Below are positions 45,620 through 58,100 of a stretch of DNA of 64,000 nucleotides, in pieces. The notes under the pieces were generated by a model. That model worked only from the letters and a program-made list of their open reading frames with translations. It was not told the DNA's origin and did not search any database. Position numbers and translations under genes: made by a program. The stretch spans positions 39,678,014 to 39,742,013 of the forward strand of contig CP141144.1 in NCBI GenBank assembly GCA_035235625.1. Direction: 5' to 3'. Every line of letters starts with the position of its first letter. Position 1 is the stretch's first letter. Source of the stretch: Saururus chinensis. Its lineage: Eukaryota > Streptophyta > Magnoliopsida > Piperales > Saururaceae.

Positions 45620-46043
45620 AGAGGCCTGCTAAGATGTGGGCTCCACCTGGTCCCACATATGGCCCCGGGCCTAGGGTAGTATTGGATTTCAATTCGACGG
45701 TGGGATAGGGTCCCTTTTTTGTTTAAGGGGCTATATAAGTATTAGATTTTGAAGAAATAAAAGTGGTTTTTTTTAATTTTATTTAAAAAATTTACCTCTA
45801 AATATGTGAATCTTTTTTTAAAATAAATTTAAATATCACATTAAATTTAGGGGAAATTATTTAAATAATTTTTTAAAAAATAATTACCTAAATGGTACAC
45901 TTTGGGAAATATTTCTCAAAGTGGTGTTATTTTTGTCCACGTAGGTGTCAACATCTATGTAGATTTTTTTTTTCAATTTTATGTCATTTGAAAGACAAAA
46001 TCAGGTTTAAGTTGATTTTGTCATTTCAAATGATGAAATCGCC
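45620..46043. repeat. Tandem-duplicated promoter flank plus MULE end, unit 2
   Basis: Matches unit 1 (39,564-39,913 joined to 45,519-45,618) from AGAGGCCTGCTAAGATG to CATACTTGACA. It is uninterrupted and continues into the body of the Mutator-like element, so unit 1 is the extra copy or the two arose by unequal exchange. Confidence 0.8.
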
Positions 46044-46456
46044 ATACTTGACATTTTGGCCTTTAGTCTTAGGCCAAACACAAACTTCAGTTGATTTCGT
46101 CCTTTCAAAGGATGAAATTTAATTAAAAAAATTTAAAAAAATTCTTTTAAACTAACTTTAACACTTGTCCTTGTTCATTCATTCAACACATTTAACACAT
46201 CATAGAATCGTTCATTCAATCCACACATTCCATGCATATGTTTAAATTAACATCTATAAAACATAAAACTTATCTACAATAATCACATAACATCAACATT
46301 ATTGACATCAACCATCATCTACACAAGATAAAAATAAGCATAAGATATAAATATTTATAAAATATATTACACCACATGTTAATAAAATGTTTAGCTTAAA
46401 AGAAACACATAACAAATGTAATACACTCAATGTCACGATCTCCTACGTCTTTGACC

Positions 46457-48349
46457 TCAACCTCGACAGTGTTGTACGAGCTCCTCCTCATGATCTGCTT
46501 GCTCTGGCTCCAGCTCTAGCTCTGGCTCCTGTTGTGGCTTCGGCTCTGGATGTGGCTCTGGCTCCGACTCCGCATAAGTAACAGATGGCTCAACACAAGC
46601 TGGCCGATGTTGTCTATAATATAATATCAGATATGGCTGAGCTACATGTGGAGTGACCGAAAATGATGAATGGGGAGGAGAGCTATGCTCTGCTGATGAA
46701 GATGGAATATCAGGAAATAAATCGTGCATCGGCTGTGTCTGAGCGGCCTCGTTGTCAAGATAATGTCTATGAGCATCCGTAATCACCAAGTAAAGTAGTG
46801 GCAAGCTACGAAGGATATCATCATGCTCCCTAAGTATCGACTGACATGATGCTTTATAGTGCTCACTTGAAGTACAAGTATTAATCATGTCAGTGTGCAT
46901 GTGTATGTTGCACTAAACGAAGCTATAAGAAAAATAAATTAAAGATTAGATAACTAATAAATAAGAATTAAAATAATAATATTCTATAATTAACAAAGTT
47001 ATACTTACCAAAGCTGCTTCAGATGCACCCCTAGGTTGATATGTCATCTCCTCTACATCATCGCGCGACAAAATATATTATCGTATAATTGATAAACACC
47101 ATTGCATATTTGCACTACGAACATCTCGCAATGTTGTAGCCATCTCCCCATGGATAACAGTGGCTCTCTTATCATCCCATTGAGCAATATATGATATATG
47201 ATGTAAAGCCCTCGGTAATATGGCAGCCCTATCGAGTGATGCGATTGACAAACTCGACAGTAGAAGGTGGGACCACTTGCTCCAGGTTAAACTAGAGCAT
47301 TACACGATCTGGCACATACATCTCCACAATCTCGTAACATATCAGTGGTATTCACGATAGCCACACCTCTCGACTATCGATGCATATAGGAGGTAACGCA
47401 GCTAATACTTCTAGTGTGTACGACTGCCAAATTACCTATACAATATATAAAGATAATTAAGTTCAAATAACCTTACATATCTTATAATTATTTAAACAAA
47501 ATTAATAATAAAATAAAATTACTTGATAGGGCCGTTGGTGGTCTAACTCCCCTCTGTATAATCGGAGGATTCCTTGTGGATTGTCGGTTCTCTTTTTCTG
47601 AACATTCCACCTTAAGGAGTTAAATTTTAAAAATGAGTTCAGCATATGTAAATAAAACCATCATACAATAATTTAAGTGTTAAAAATATATATACCCTAT
47701 CTCACTCCTAATGGAGCGCCCTTGACTAAGTGACTCATCACAATACTTGGTTGACCGAGGTGTAAATGCTCCCACGACCATAGCTATGTCATTAAATATG
47801 ATAAAAGTTATTAAAAAAAGTAAGGAATTATATGTGCAAAAAAATATTTTAAGTGACGAAATCATTTACCCGAAGAAGGGTTAGACAACTTGCAATCCCC
47901 GAGGTCATGGCCTGTCATGCTTTCCCTAACTCTTGATATAAAAATGCAAGAGTAGCACTACCCCATGAATAAACACTAGCTATGTTGAAGTTAGCAAGGA
48001 GGAAGAGATATGGCAGATGTATATGACTACTCGTGGTATCCGCAAATATTGTGGCCCCAAGTAAATGTAATAAATATGCTTATGCATGCTGCTCAATAAC
48101 TATCTCCATAGCATCTACTGGGAGCTCACAAAACTCACCTAAGAGTCATCGAAGGCTCACTCAGCTACCATGCATCACTGTAGTAGGAAGATCTCTACCA
48201 AGGAGTCTCACTAATAAGTCTAAATGACCTCCTCCTGTCGTACCCGTCACAAGAGGTCCATCGATGCGAAGTCCTAAGAGAACTGCCACATCCATAAGTG
48301 TGATCGTCATCTCTCCATAGGGCAGGTGAAAGGTTTGTGTCTCTCTCAT
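46457..48349 (-). pseudogene. Plant mobile domain (PMD) protein remnant
   Basis: The first piece (48,349-48,161) has TFHLPYGEMTITLMDVAVLLGL, the hallmark start of PMD (aminotransferase-like plant mobile domain) proteins. Further along, near 47,300-47,000, fragments such as RVMLQFNLEQVVPPST and a W/H-rich segment can be read between stops. A last open piece (46,900-46,457) is rich in Pro-Glu dipeptides. PMD is known both in host genes (MAIN/MAIL type) and inside transposons; the position within the TIRs marks this as the transposon type. Confidence 0.75.
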
Positions 48350-48784
48350 CCATCTCTTAACAAGAGCTATAGGTAAAGGTCGATCTAGACAGATGTACTA
48401 TAGATGAATAAAATGTCTAAATCCTGTTTGCTCGATATACAGTAACATTTGCTCATCTACGGGCTAATGTAGGAGATATGTAAAATGTTCGGTGCACTCA
48501 AGGCACCCGGGGTCCTATAATAAAGTTTAAAATTATAACCTAACATAATTTATAATCTAAAAAAATAAAATAAATTTTATAAAGAGTTATCATACCTCTC
48601 CTAGCCAAATAGAAGCCAACCTATGTGACTCCTATTATACAAGTACACTATCATCAATTGGGCCTGGTCCGTAAGTAGAACCCACATGATCCATATGATT
48701 TGTGGAGAATTAAGAACATATCATCAATCGTTAGGAACATATAATCATACCTAAAATAGAGAATAAACAAAAAGATTGATTATA

Positions 48785-49351
48785 TATTTGCCAATCAACA
48801 GGAGAGTTTCTACATGATTTACTATTATACCCACTTTGTTTGCACCTCCCGCATTTATACCCTCTCTACCATCTCTCTCCATAGTCATATGATCCATTGT
48901 ATTCCTAATGCAAATAGACTGTGCGTATAACTTTGTATTCGACATGATTCTTAATTGAAAACTCCCTCAAGGCTGTGACAACTGCTTCTTTATTTTCAAA
49001 GATGCGCTCAACATATAACTCATCTTTGTTTTGTTGGTCCATATCTATGACATAATTAACTGCAACATATATCTCCTCATCTATGATATGTGCATAGAGT
49101 GGCTCATCCTCTTCATCATCCACATTCACATCATTTGTGGCAATTGTATTATCTACTGCATCATCCCCCTCGCCGTCAACCATCTGTTGAGCGCTTTCTT
49201 TACCTCTGACCCCTTCTCCGTTCATGTCAGAATCTTTTCCACTTTTTTCACCAATATTATCTTCACCTTCATTAGCCTCATTTTCATCAATATCTTCATC
49301 ATGGACATAAGCACCCCTACAAATGAACATCACATATGTATTCAATTTCAT
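48785..49351 (-). pseudogene. MuDR N-terminal domain and zinc knuckle, core deleted
   Basis: An acidic N-terminal segment is followed by ELYVERIFENKEAVVTALRE and EFSIKNHVEYKVIRT, the MuDR N-terminal domain of MULE transposases. Only a few codons and two stops later (48,865-48,800) comes GYKCGRCKQSGYNSKSCRNS, a CCHC knuckle normally at the transposase C terminus, with His replaced by Tyr. The whole catalytic core between them is missing. Confidence 0.75.
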
Positions 49352-51355
49352 ATGACTTAACCTTTTCTTTAAAGCCTAAAAATATTATATTTATTTATGA
49401 ATATATATTTTACTTTTGCTTAGATGGTCCAACATCAGTATATCCAACACCCGTATAGGGGTAATAAATGCCCATCAAACTTTGAGTTCCATACCATGCA
49501 CTGCCTTAAAACATTTGAAAGCTAAATGACTCATATACATACATTGTGTAGCTTCCATATTATACACAAAATTCAAAATTTAACGTCCTATATTTCATTG
49601 ATAATTATAAAATTCAAACAAGATTCACAACTTAATAAACTTTACCTTCAATTAGGTCCACTTCTATCGTCAATAGGGGTAGACAATCTATGAGGTTCAT
49701 TTGAAACTACTGTCATAGATAAATTTCATTATTCTTCATCATCCACTAGCATTTTCATATGCCTTTCAATGTTTACATTTCTTTAGAGCTCCTGTGAGAG
49801 CTCCTATGTGAGCTCCTGTGTGAACTACTTCACCTTTCACTAGGCACTCGAGCCTCTTTGTCAAGAAATAAGTCGAAATAAATTATGTGACGCGAGAGGT
49901 CAAACATAAAACTCATTGATGCATCATCATTTATATATATATTTGTCTCAAACTCAATCCATATGTTGGAAAGACACATTTTATAGTAATTTTCCACCTT
50001 CTTTGATCCTACCCAGCTTTGCTAGCTACTTGCATATCAAATTCATCATATGTAGACGATATCTTAATTAATAATCCTTCTATGCGTCTGTCATAGTTTA
50101 AGTAAAAATCTAACAATTTCTTCCACTATCTCTATTTACTTAATTCATAAACAATAAATTACATTAATATTGAATTCAACAATTGTCTCAAAATAACTAC
50201 TTTACTTAACAAAACATTTGATTATCAACTCAGCAGTTATAAATATCAATTAACAAACATATGCAATATACCAAACAATAAAATGCATGGCTCTGTGTTG
50301 TCATTGAAACCTCATCTTTAACTTTTTGCCTTTTCTACTGCTGGCCTAGATGACTGATAAAGGCGTCTTTTGAATCCAGCTGAATCTCACCCACTCACTA
50401 TTACATCCATTCATCAGATGACAAGTTTTTCTAATTACCTAAATGTCATGTAGTGTGTTCAACACGGCCATATGCTTACCGATAGTAATTAACTTGACTT
50501 ACTGTTCTTACTAATACGAGAAACTTGGTAGTAAATAGCTTGACTTATTGGATGAAAAATTAATCTTCAACACTGCAATATGCTTACTACTCACACATTA
50601 GGTTGGCAAAGGAAAAATAATGAAGATACTCTTATAAAGAATCATACATGATAGTATAAGCCATCAATACCAAATATAATGAAGGAAAAATTTATCTGCA
50701 ATCACATCTAAAATTTTCCATGTCTACGTCTTATCAACTAGGTCGCATCGCAATCACTGGCAACACCCAAGTTGCTTATGAGTCAAACAAAGCCAGAGGA
50801 TGGGAAATCAATCAACCTTCAAAAATGAAATTAGGGCAAAAGACACCGGCGAAATTAGAGAAAACGAACCTGAAATATGACGGAGGATGGGAGGGTAAAG
50901 GACACCAGAGGATAGGAACTTGGCGACGGAGGACGGGAACTTGACACCGGAGGACGAGAAGCACATTGGCGAGGTGGAAAGGGGAATGGGCACGAAGCAT
51001 AAAAATGAGCACGAGCAGAAAGGAGAAGCAGAGTCGGGTTAAAAACGAAGACAATTTTGTCCTTTGAAAGGACGAAATTGAGTAAGGCTGAAATGTCAAG
51101 TACGATGATTTTGTCCTTTGAAATCAGTTTAACTATTTGTAAACCGATTTTGTCCTTTGAAATGATGAAATTAATTTAAACCTGACTTTGTCCTTCCAAC
51201 AGACGAAATCACATAAAATTGAAAAAAAAATCTACGTGTTAGTGCCTACGTGGACAAAAATAATACCACTTTAAGAAATATTTCCCAAAGTGCACTATTT
51301 CGGTAATTATTTTTTTAAGATTATTTAAATAAATTTCCCTTAAATTTAAGTTTAA

Positions 51356-52101
51356 AATTTTAAATTAATAAAAGTATTTTTCTAACTTAAATATTTCTTA
51401 AATTTTAGCTCTATAAAAAAATCTTACAAAAATAAATAATTAAAAAAAATTTAAATAAATTTTATTTATATAATATATTTTTTAAAATTTTAATCTATAT
51501 AAAAGATAATCGTTAAAAAATAATAAAATATATAATTTTTAAAAAAAATTGGGAGCCAAAATTGTCATCATCTTATAAACTAATTTATAATTTTGGCCAA
51601 TTTTAGTTTTAAATAGCCTATAATCAATTTTAGGGCTAAATTTTTAATTTTGCCCACTTTTAACATATAAATATAATATTTTGGGGATCAAGAGAAGTAT
51701 ACACAAATAACTCTTAAATTTAAATCTAAAAAACTATCTTAAATATTTATTTTATATTCCTTTTTAAAGTATCGAAACCATAGGGTGCAAACATCAATTT
51801 TCCAACCTGAGGGACCATTTTGACACGCTTGGCCTTACGTTCCGTCCAAGCAAGAATGGAAAGGCGGGCGACGTAAGACCGTAAGAAAGAGGGAGAGAAG
51901 AGCAGCAAGGGACTTGGGAAAGGCGTCTGCAGTGGTGTGCGAGCGCAGAGAACCCAGGCCAATTGATCGTCATGCATGAAAAGGGCCTTCTCAAAACTCC
52001 ATTAATTGCCTGAAGACCCAGTCTTTTCTCCTCACACTTCTTTCCCTCGCTCTCTCTCAGTTTGTCGCTCTCTTTGTATTTGCTGCAAACCAGCCCAAGA
52101 A
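51356..52101. promoter_or_regulatory. Upstream and leader region of the DEP1 gene
   Basis: AT-rich to about 51,790, then mixed sequence. A CT-rich patch (52,020-52,075) immediately precedes the start codon and probably belongs to the transcribed leader. No secure TATA box was identified. Confidence 0.4.
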
Positions 52102-55100
52102 ATGGCAGCTGCTCCAGCAACCAACGGCTCTGCCGCTTTCCTCACATCAGAGGCCTATCTGGAGAGCAATCCGGTGAAGGAGACCCGGGCCCTCGTTTCC
52201 GAGCTGTGCCGACAATTCTACACGCTCGGGTGGGTCTCCGGCACCGGCGGTAGCATCACCATTAAAGTCCACGATGACTCTGTACCCAAGTCCCAGCAGC
52301 TCATTGTCATGTCACCTTCAGGTTCTTCTGTTTATTCTTTCTCTTTTTCGGTGTTGTATCGGCTTTTTGGATGTGGGTTTTATGGGGAATTGCTGTTTTT
52401 TGTTGTTATTATTGAGTTTGTTGTCTTTTGCAATATGGGTTTCTTTTGGGTGGCTGGGCAGGTGTTCAGAAGGAGAGGATGGTTCCTGAAGACATGTACG
52501 TGCTGTCCGGAAATGGATCGTTTCTCTCGGCTCCTTCACCCAAGCCTTATCCTCACAAGCCACCCAAGTGCACGGATTGTGCTCCTCTCTTCATGAAAGT
52601 ATATCTTAATCCTTCACTTCCTTTTATCTCCTTTTTTTGCTATTTGATTACTGTGGACTGTCTTGGTTTTTCATACGTCTCATTTGATTTGGCGTTTGAT
52701 GTGTTTCGCATGTGAAAGTTTATTAGCTGTATTGGTTTATTTTTTTCGTTCATCAGTGGTCGCGTGTTAATTTTTCAATTGATCCATTTTGTATAGTTAG
52801 TCACTAACTGACGTGCAGTAATTTAGTTTTTATTGTTCACATATATTCTCGTCATCATCATAGGCATCATCTCAGATATATGGAATCCACAAGACGGACT
52901 TTATGTGGAAATTAGCTCTTCGCAAAAGAACTTCAATTACTTTTAATTGATTATGTTTACAATGGACATGCTGTAATAATATAGAACTCTTTGTTCTGAA
53001 AGGACTTTTAAATTGCTTTTATTAACTAAGTAGTTTGCATTATCATAATATGCCTCATCCCGAGTCCAGAACAGCTAGAAAGGATGAGTGGCCGGTCCCC
53101 CCCAACCCATATTATGTTTGTACTGTTCTTTTTTCATTACTTATATTTGGCCGCTGGAATACCTTGGCTGTAATTGTTTTTCATTGTCTGAAAAATCTGT
53201 CAGTTGGCAGATGGCTAGCTTACCAAGAAGTAATTATTTACAGTGCAAGCTAATATCCAACATGAATAAGGTGTTTATTTTTCTCAGTTGATTGATTTGT
53301 TGTCATTGGCCTTGGCAGGCTTATCAGATGAGAAATGCTGGGGCTGTTATTCATAGTCATGGAATGGAGTCTTGTCTTGCCACTATGATCCACCCACATT
53401 TGAAGGAATTTAGGGTAATCTTCTGAATGATGACAGATTTGTTAGTTTACCATATTTTTCATTTTCAAAAGCTCCATTTAGCAAAAAACTTTGTTCCATA
53501 ATATTAGCTCCATTTTGTTCAATTCAAGTGATTGGGTGCCTAAAAATGAGTATCATAAGCATATTTTCCCTTCTCATAGATGTGGGTTTCACCATCCAAT
53601 AAAAATTACTACTTTACCAAATGTAGTTCTTAATATGGGATGGAGGGAGTATGAGGAAAGATCGATAAGCTCCTTTTCATTAACTTAAACATTACGGAAA
53701 TCACATAGTACCTTGTTTTCTGGGATACTAAATACAATAATATAGGCACACACATGAGAAATTTGAATAGTTTTGAGTACTGGAAATGATCACGGCTAGA
53801 GAGGCAAGATGAGCTACTTGGTTAATAGCACTTATACAGTTATCTTCACTGGCCTTAATTCTCAGGATCTTTCATAGAAGTAACTTTTTTATGGTTCACC
53901 TTGGTTTGTACCTCATTGACACAGTTCAAAATGCCATTTGCAATATTTCTGCAGATAACACACATGGAGATGATAAAAGGAATTCAAGGACATGGGTATT
54001 ATGATGAGCTTGTTGTCCCCATTATAGAAAACACAGCTCATGAAGGCGAGCTAACAGATTCCCTTAGCCATGCTGTATGTGTTTTATCTGTTATTAGTTG
54101 CATTCAAGTTTTAATATTCAATATTGAGCAGTACTGAAGAGCCTAGGAAAGGGGTGGTGATGGGGTTGGAATGTCAGATACTGTATTCCCTTATGAAGAT
54201 TCTAATGTCAAGATAGCATGCTGTGATACTTTGTTTGTTCATTTTGTGTGACTGTTCAACTGCAAGTTGTAATTGCCTTAAGCCTGTTGGTTTATGCTGT
54301 TTGTTGCTTCTATAAGTTTTATTACTTGCGTCTGGTTGTACTTGCCTAGGTTTCTCATCTATATGATTTTGTCTGATTCATCATCGTCATCTACACCTTA
54401 TTTCAGCTATGAGGGGACATGGATTCTGTGTCACCATTTGACTCTTCTTATGATAAAAATGATGCTACAAAGTCCATCAGAATATTGGTTAGATTTTTAT
54501 ACCATACACCCTTTCTGACACAACCCTAAGATGGGGGAACAATTACATGAAAGTTTGACAACATCATATTATACTTTCCCCTGTTCTTGTGTATTGGCTA
54601 TGAGATGTTGGTTGCAGGAGAATCATTTATATGGTTGTCTTCCACAAAGCTAGTAACTATAAAAGAAATGTGCTTTTACATGGAAGCATGACACAATTTG
54701 ATGCTGTTAATGTGATTTGCAAAGTGTTTTAACAGTAAATACTGGGCAAAAACTTTGTATCCTATCTAGGATTGTAAAATGTTTCTACAATTTTTGCTCT
54801 CCCTTCTCTTCTACTTTTTTATGTAGAAATCAGCAAGTAGTTTTACTTGTGATATATTTTATACATCCTTGAGATGCATTTCTTGTTTCAGTGTTAGATT
54901 TACCAGAATGACTTTATAATGTATGCATGCAGGTACAACTAAGCTATTAAATTTGTTATTTTCATGTTCAGTTGTGTATAGTTGAGGAACATTATGGATG
55001 CATGAATACATGTAACTTACAGCAAATGTGTGGCAGATTGCAGCTTATCCAAAAACAACAGCTGTCCTTGTGCGTAACCATGGAATATATGTATGGGGAG

Positions 55101-58100
55101 ATTCATGGATCAGTGCAAAGACTCAGGTCAATGCTTAGTCTGCCTCTTCTTTTGCTGAAGCTTAAATCTTTTGCGGCAGTTGAAGTTTAGATGGTGGTAA
55201 CATATATTTGTACCTGGCATGCATGTTTACAAAGAGTACTTTATGCAGTGTGGCAAACGTTGAGGTAGTGGAACTCGTAGGTGTTTAGAATAGATGATGC
55301 CCTTTTTTATGAATACCTTGAGACACAAGAATACGAGGGGTATTATGCAGTTAAGTATTGCTTGTTGCAGTCATCTGTGAAGATAGTGGTTCTATTTCCA
55401 CATTTTCAATCAAGACACATGACAAGGTATTAATATCAATAATGAATGCACAATATGGTCATCTCATATTATATTTGGAGTTGACAGCATAATATATTGT
55501 TGAACCAAGAAAAAAGAAGAAATAGATAAATCTTTGTACCTATGAGAAGGGATAAAGGGAAGCTGAATTGATTCTTCTTTGGGTTCCTTAAAATAAGATC
55601 ACTGGTACACATGTAACCTGTTTAAAAACGAACTTTGGATGTTGGATGATTTAGAGCATCCATATACAAGTAATTAGTCAACATATACATAAGCCTAAAT
55701 GACTGGAAGTTCGGATGTGAATATGAAATAGAGCTTATATATGCATCATCAAATGATTTTGAACTATGCGGGCTTCATCTTTTCCTGAGTAATATTTTAC
55801 ATAATGAATTAGCACTAGGGCAGTAAAAAAACATGTTCTTGTTAATTGGTGAGCATTTGTACTGCCAATCTTCACTTGGGGCTCATGTGTTTCTACGTTT
55901 TTAGAAATTGGCAAGTCCTTGCAGTTCCTATACATTCTGTGATTAAAAGCTTTGAATTTTACGTGGACTTATCAAATCCAAAACGTGGAAACCATCATCA
56001 GACATTTCCTGGTTGTAGTATCTCATCATGCTCATCAACTTTAACTTGGTTTAGTAACTTATGCCTGAATAATAACATATTTACTTTTCCTTTTGATATG
56101 TAAACTGATTATTGTTTCTCAGGCTGAATGCTATCATTATCTCTTTGATGCGGCTATCAAGCTCCACCAGCTTGGTTTGGACTGGTCTACTCCTAGTCAT
56201 TTGTCGATTCATAATAAAAGAAGCATATGGGATAATACTAGAACAATTAATGGGGTTGTAAAGGCAGGGTCTCTTATTGCAAAGAGCCCAGAGGTACCAG
56301 GTCGAGTAAGTTCCTGCTGGTTCACTGTTCTGTTGCATTAATAGCTACGTTTGTTGTTCATTTTACGATCTTCCATGTGGAGAACACTGGTTTATATCGT
56401 CCTTGTCAAAATGAGACTTCTCCATTAGTCAATTGTGTTATAGCTTCTGTCTTGGGAGTTTGCTTTCTTTCCCTTTCCATTATGATTTTTTTTATAGCTC
56501 CCTTTTTATTATAATTGCTCCCTGGGATTATGCAGCTCTGTATTCTTCTTGACATTGAAGGCACCACAACTCCTATATCATTTGTTATGGAGGTCCTTTT
56601 TCCTTACGCCCGTGACAATGTGGGGAAACATTTGACTGCTACTTATGATAGCGAAGAAACCCAAGATGATATTAAGCTTTTGCGAGCACAAGTAAGATGC
56701 TTAAAGGATTTCTTTAAAGTGTCATGTGTGTAATTTCGAAGTGCCATTACTCAATATAATTCATGTTTTTTACGTATATTTTTCATTGCGTAAAAATGTC
56801 TTTGATTGTTAATTTTTACCACTAAAAAAATATAATTTCTCTCTTTTGACAGATTGGGGAGGATCTTGAAAAGGAGGTAATTGGTGCTCAACCAGTACCC
56901 GCTGATGATGCAGGGAAAGATGCTGTGATTGCATCTTTGGTAGCAAATGTAGAAGCCATGATAAAAGCTGATAGGAAAATTACTGCTCTGAAACAATTAC
57001 AGGTAAGTACTATCTAATCTGTTGGCATGCAAAAGGCTTCCTTTGGACGATTAACCTCTTATGCATGTAGGGTCATATATGGAGAACTGGGTTTGAAGGT
57101 GGTGAAATAGAAGGAGTTTTCTTTGAGGATGTGCCGGTTGCTCTTGAGAAGTGGCACTCATTGGGAATCAAGGTAAATTGTACTTTACTTTTTGGATTAA
57201 TTGTCATGTCTACTTTGTACTTTTTATCACAAAGGCTCCCCAAGGGGCAAAGCTATATTCATGAAAGGAAGCTGATATTCTTACTCCACTTTCTCTATAC
57301 CAAAGGCTTTATACCACCTCTAATTGGATGGGAAGGTGAGTCATACGTGACAACAGGGAGAATCACTATTTCCTATCCAATCATAGGTGGTGTAAGGCCT
57401 TTGATGTAGAGAAGGTGGAGTAGGAAAATCATTTTCCTTCATGAAAACATACAAGCTGCGAGAAACCAAAGTAGAAAAGTACATGCTGCAGCATAGAAAA
57501 AACATGCCCCCAAGTTGCAAGCATGAAAAGTACACGCTACAGCAAGGACTGGAGAGATCAATTGCACAGATGGTATGCCCTGGAGACTGCTTCCACCGTG
57601 GAGGACCTCGAACTTCCGTCTCAAGTGAAATCTCCCAAGGGTCCCAAGTGCCTGTAAATAACTAGGCTCCAAGTCCATCTAGAGGTGGCTTGACAAACAG
57701 CATGGGGAGGTCCAATCACCAGTGTATACTTGATCACGAATACCCCCTGGGGAGGAAAGCCACTGTCAGATGTTGCACACAATATGGGCCACAGTGAGAA
57801 AGGAGCAGACACCTGCCACAATAAAAGACACCAGCCTCTAATCCCTTGGACCTCTACCCATCCACTTATAGAGCAGGTAGGGCACGCCCATAGGAAAGGC
57901 TTACCACCACGGAGTAGCCATCGCTGACAAAGAATCTGCCGTAGCGAAGAGAGGCAAGCAGACAACATCAAACCTAACATTCAAAACTAAACACACCAAC
58001 ATATCCCATCCGGCCAGGGCGACTGGCTGCCACCCAGTCAGGGGGGAAAGAAAACTCCACAGGAACCCAAGTGCACCACTGCCAGAGAAAAACACCACAT

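Larger units (their letters stand above)
45835..51355 (-). mobile_element. Defective Mutator-like element carrying a plant mobile domain
   Basis: Long inverted repeats (about 45,835-46,125 against 51,050-51,355) share, in opposite orientation, the AAATTTAGGGGAAATT-type block, CAAAGTGGTGTTATTTTTGT, the CTACGTGG region and several TTTGTCCTTTGAAA palindromes. Between them on the minus strand lie a MuDR N-terminal domain, a zinc knuckle and a PMD region, all broken by stops. The outer edges and target duplication could not be fixed because the ends are AT-rich. The assignment to Mutator-like elements rests on the MuDR domain and long TIRs. Confidence 0.75.

Noticed and set aside
52006..52101. Upstream in-frame extension of DEP1
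   Set aside because: The 32 extra codons are Cys/Ser-rich leader with no resemblance to DEP1 proteins; the ATG at 52,102 gives the typical short Ala-rich start.
57621..57980. 119-codon open frame in DEP1 intron 9
   Set aside because: Lies in an intron with exact flanking splice sites and shows no known domain.
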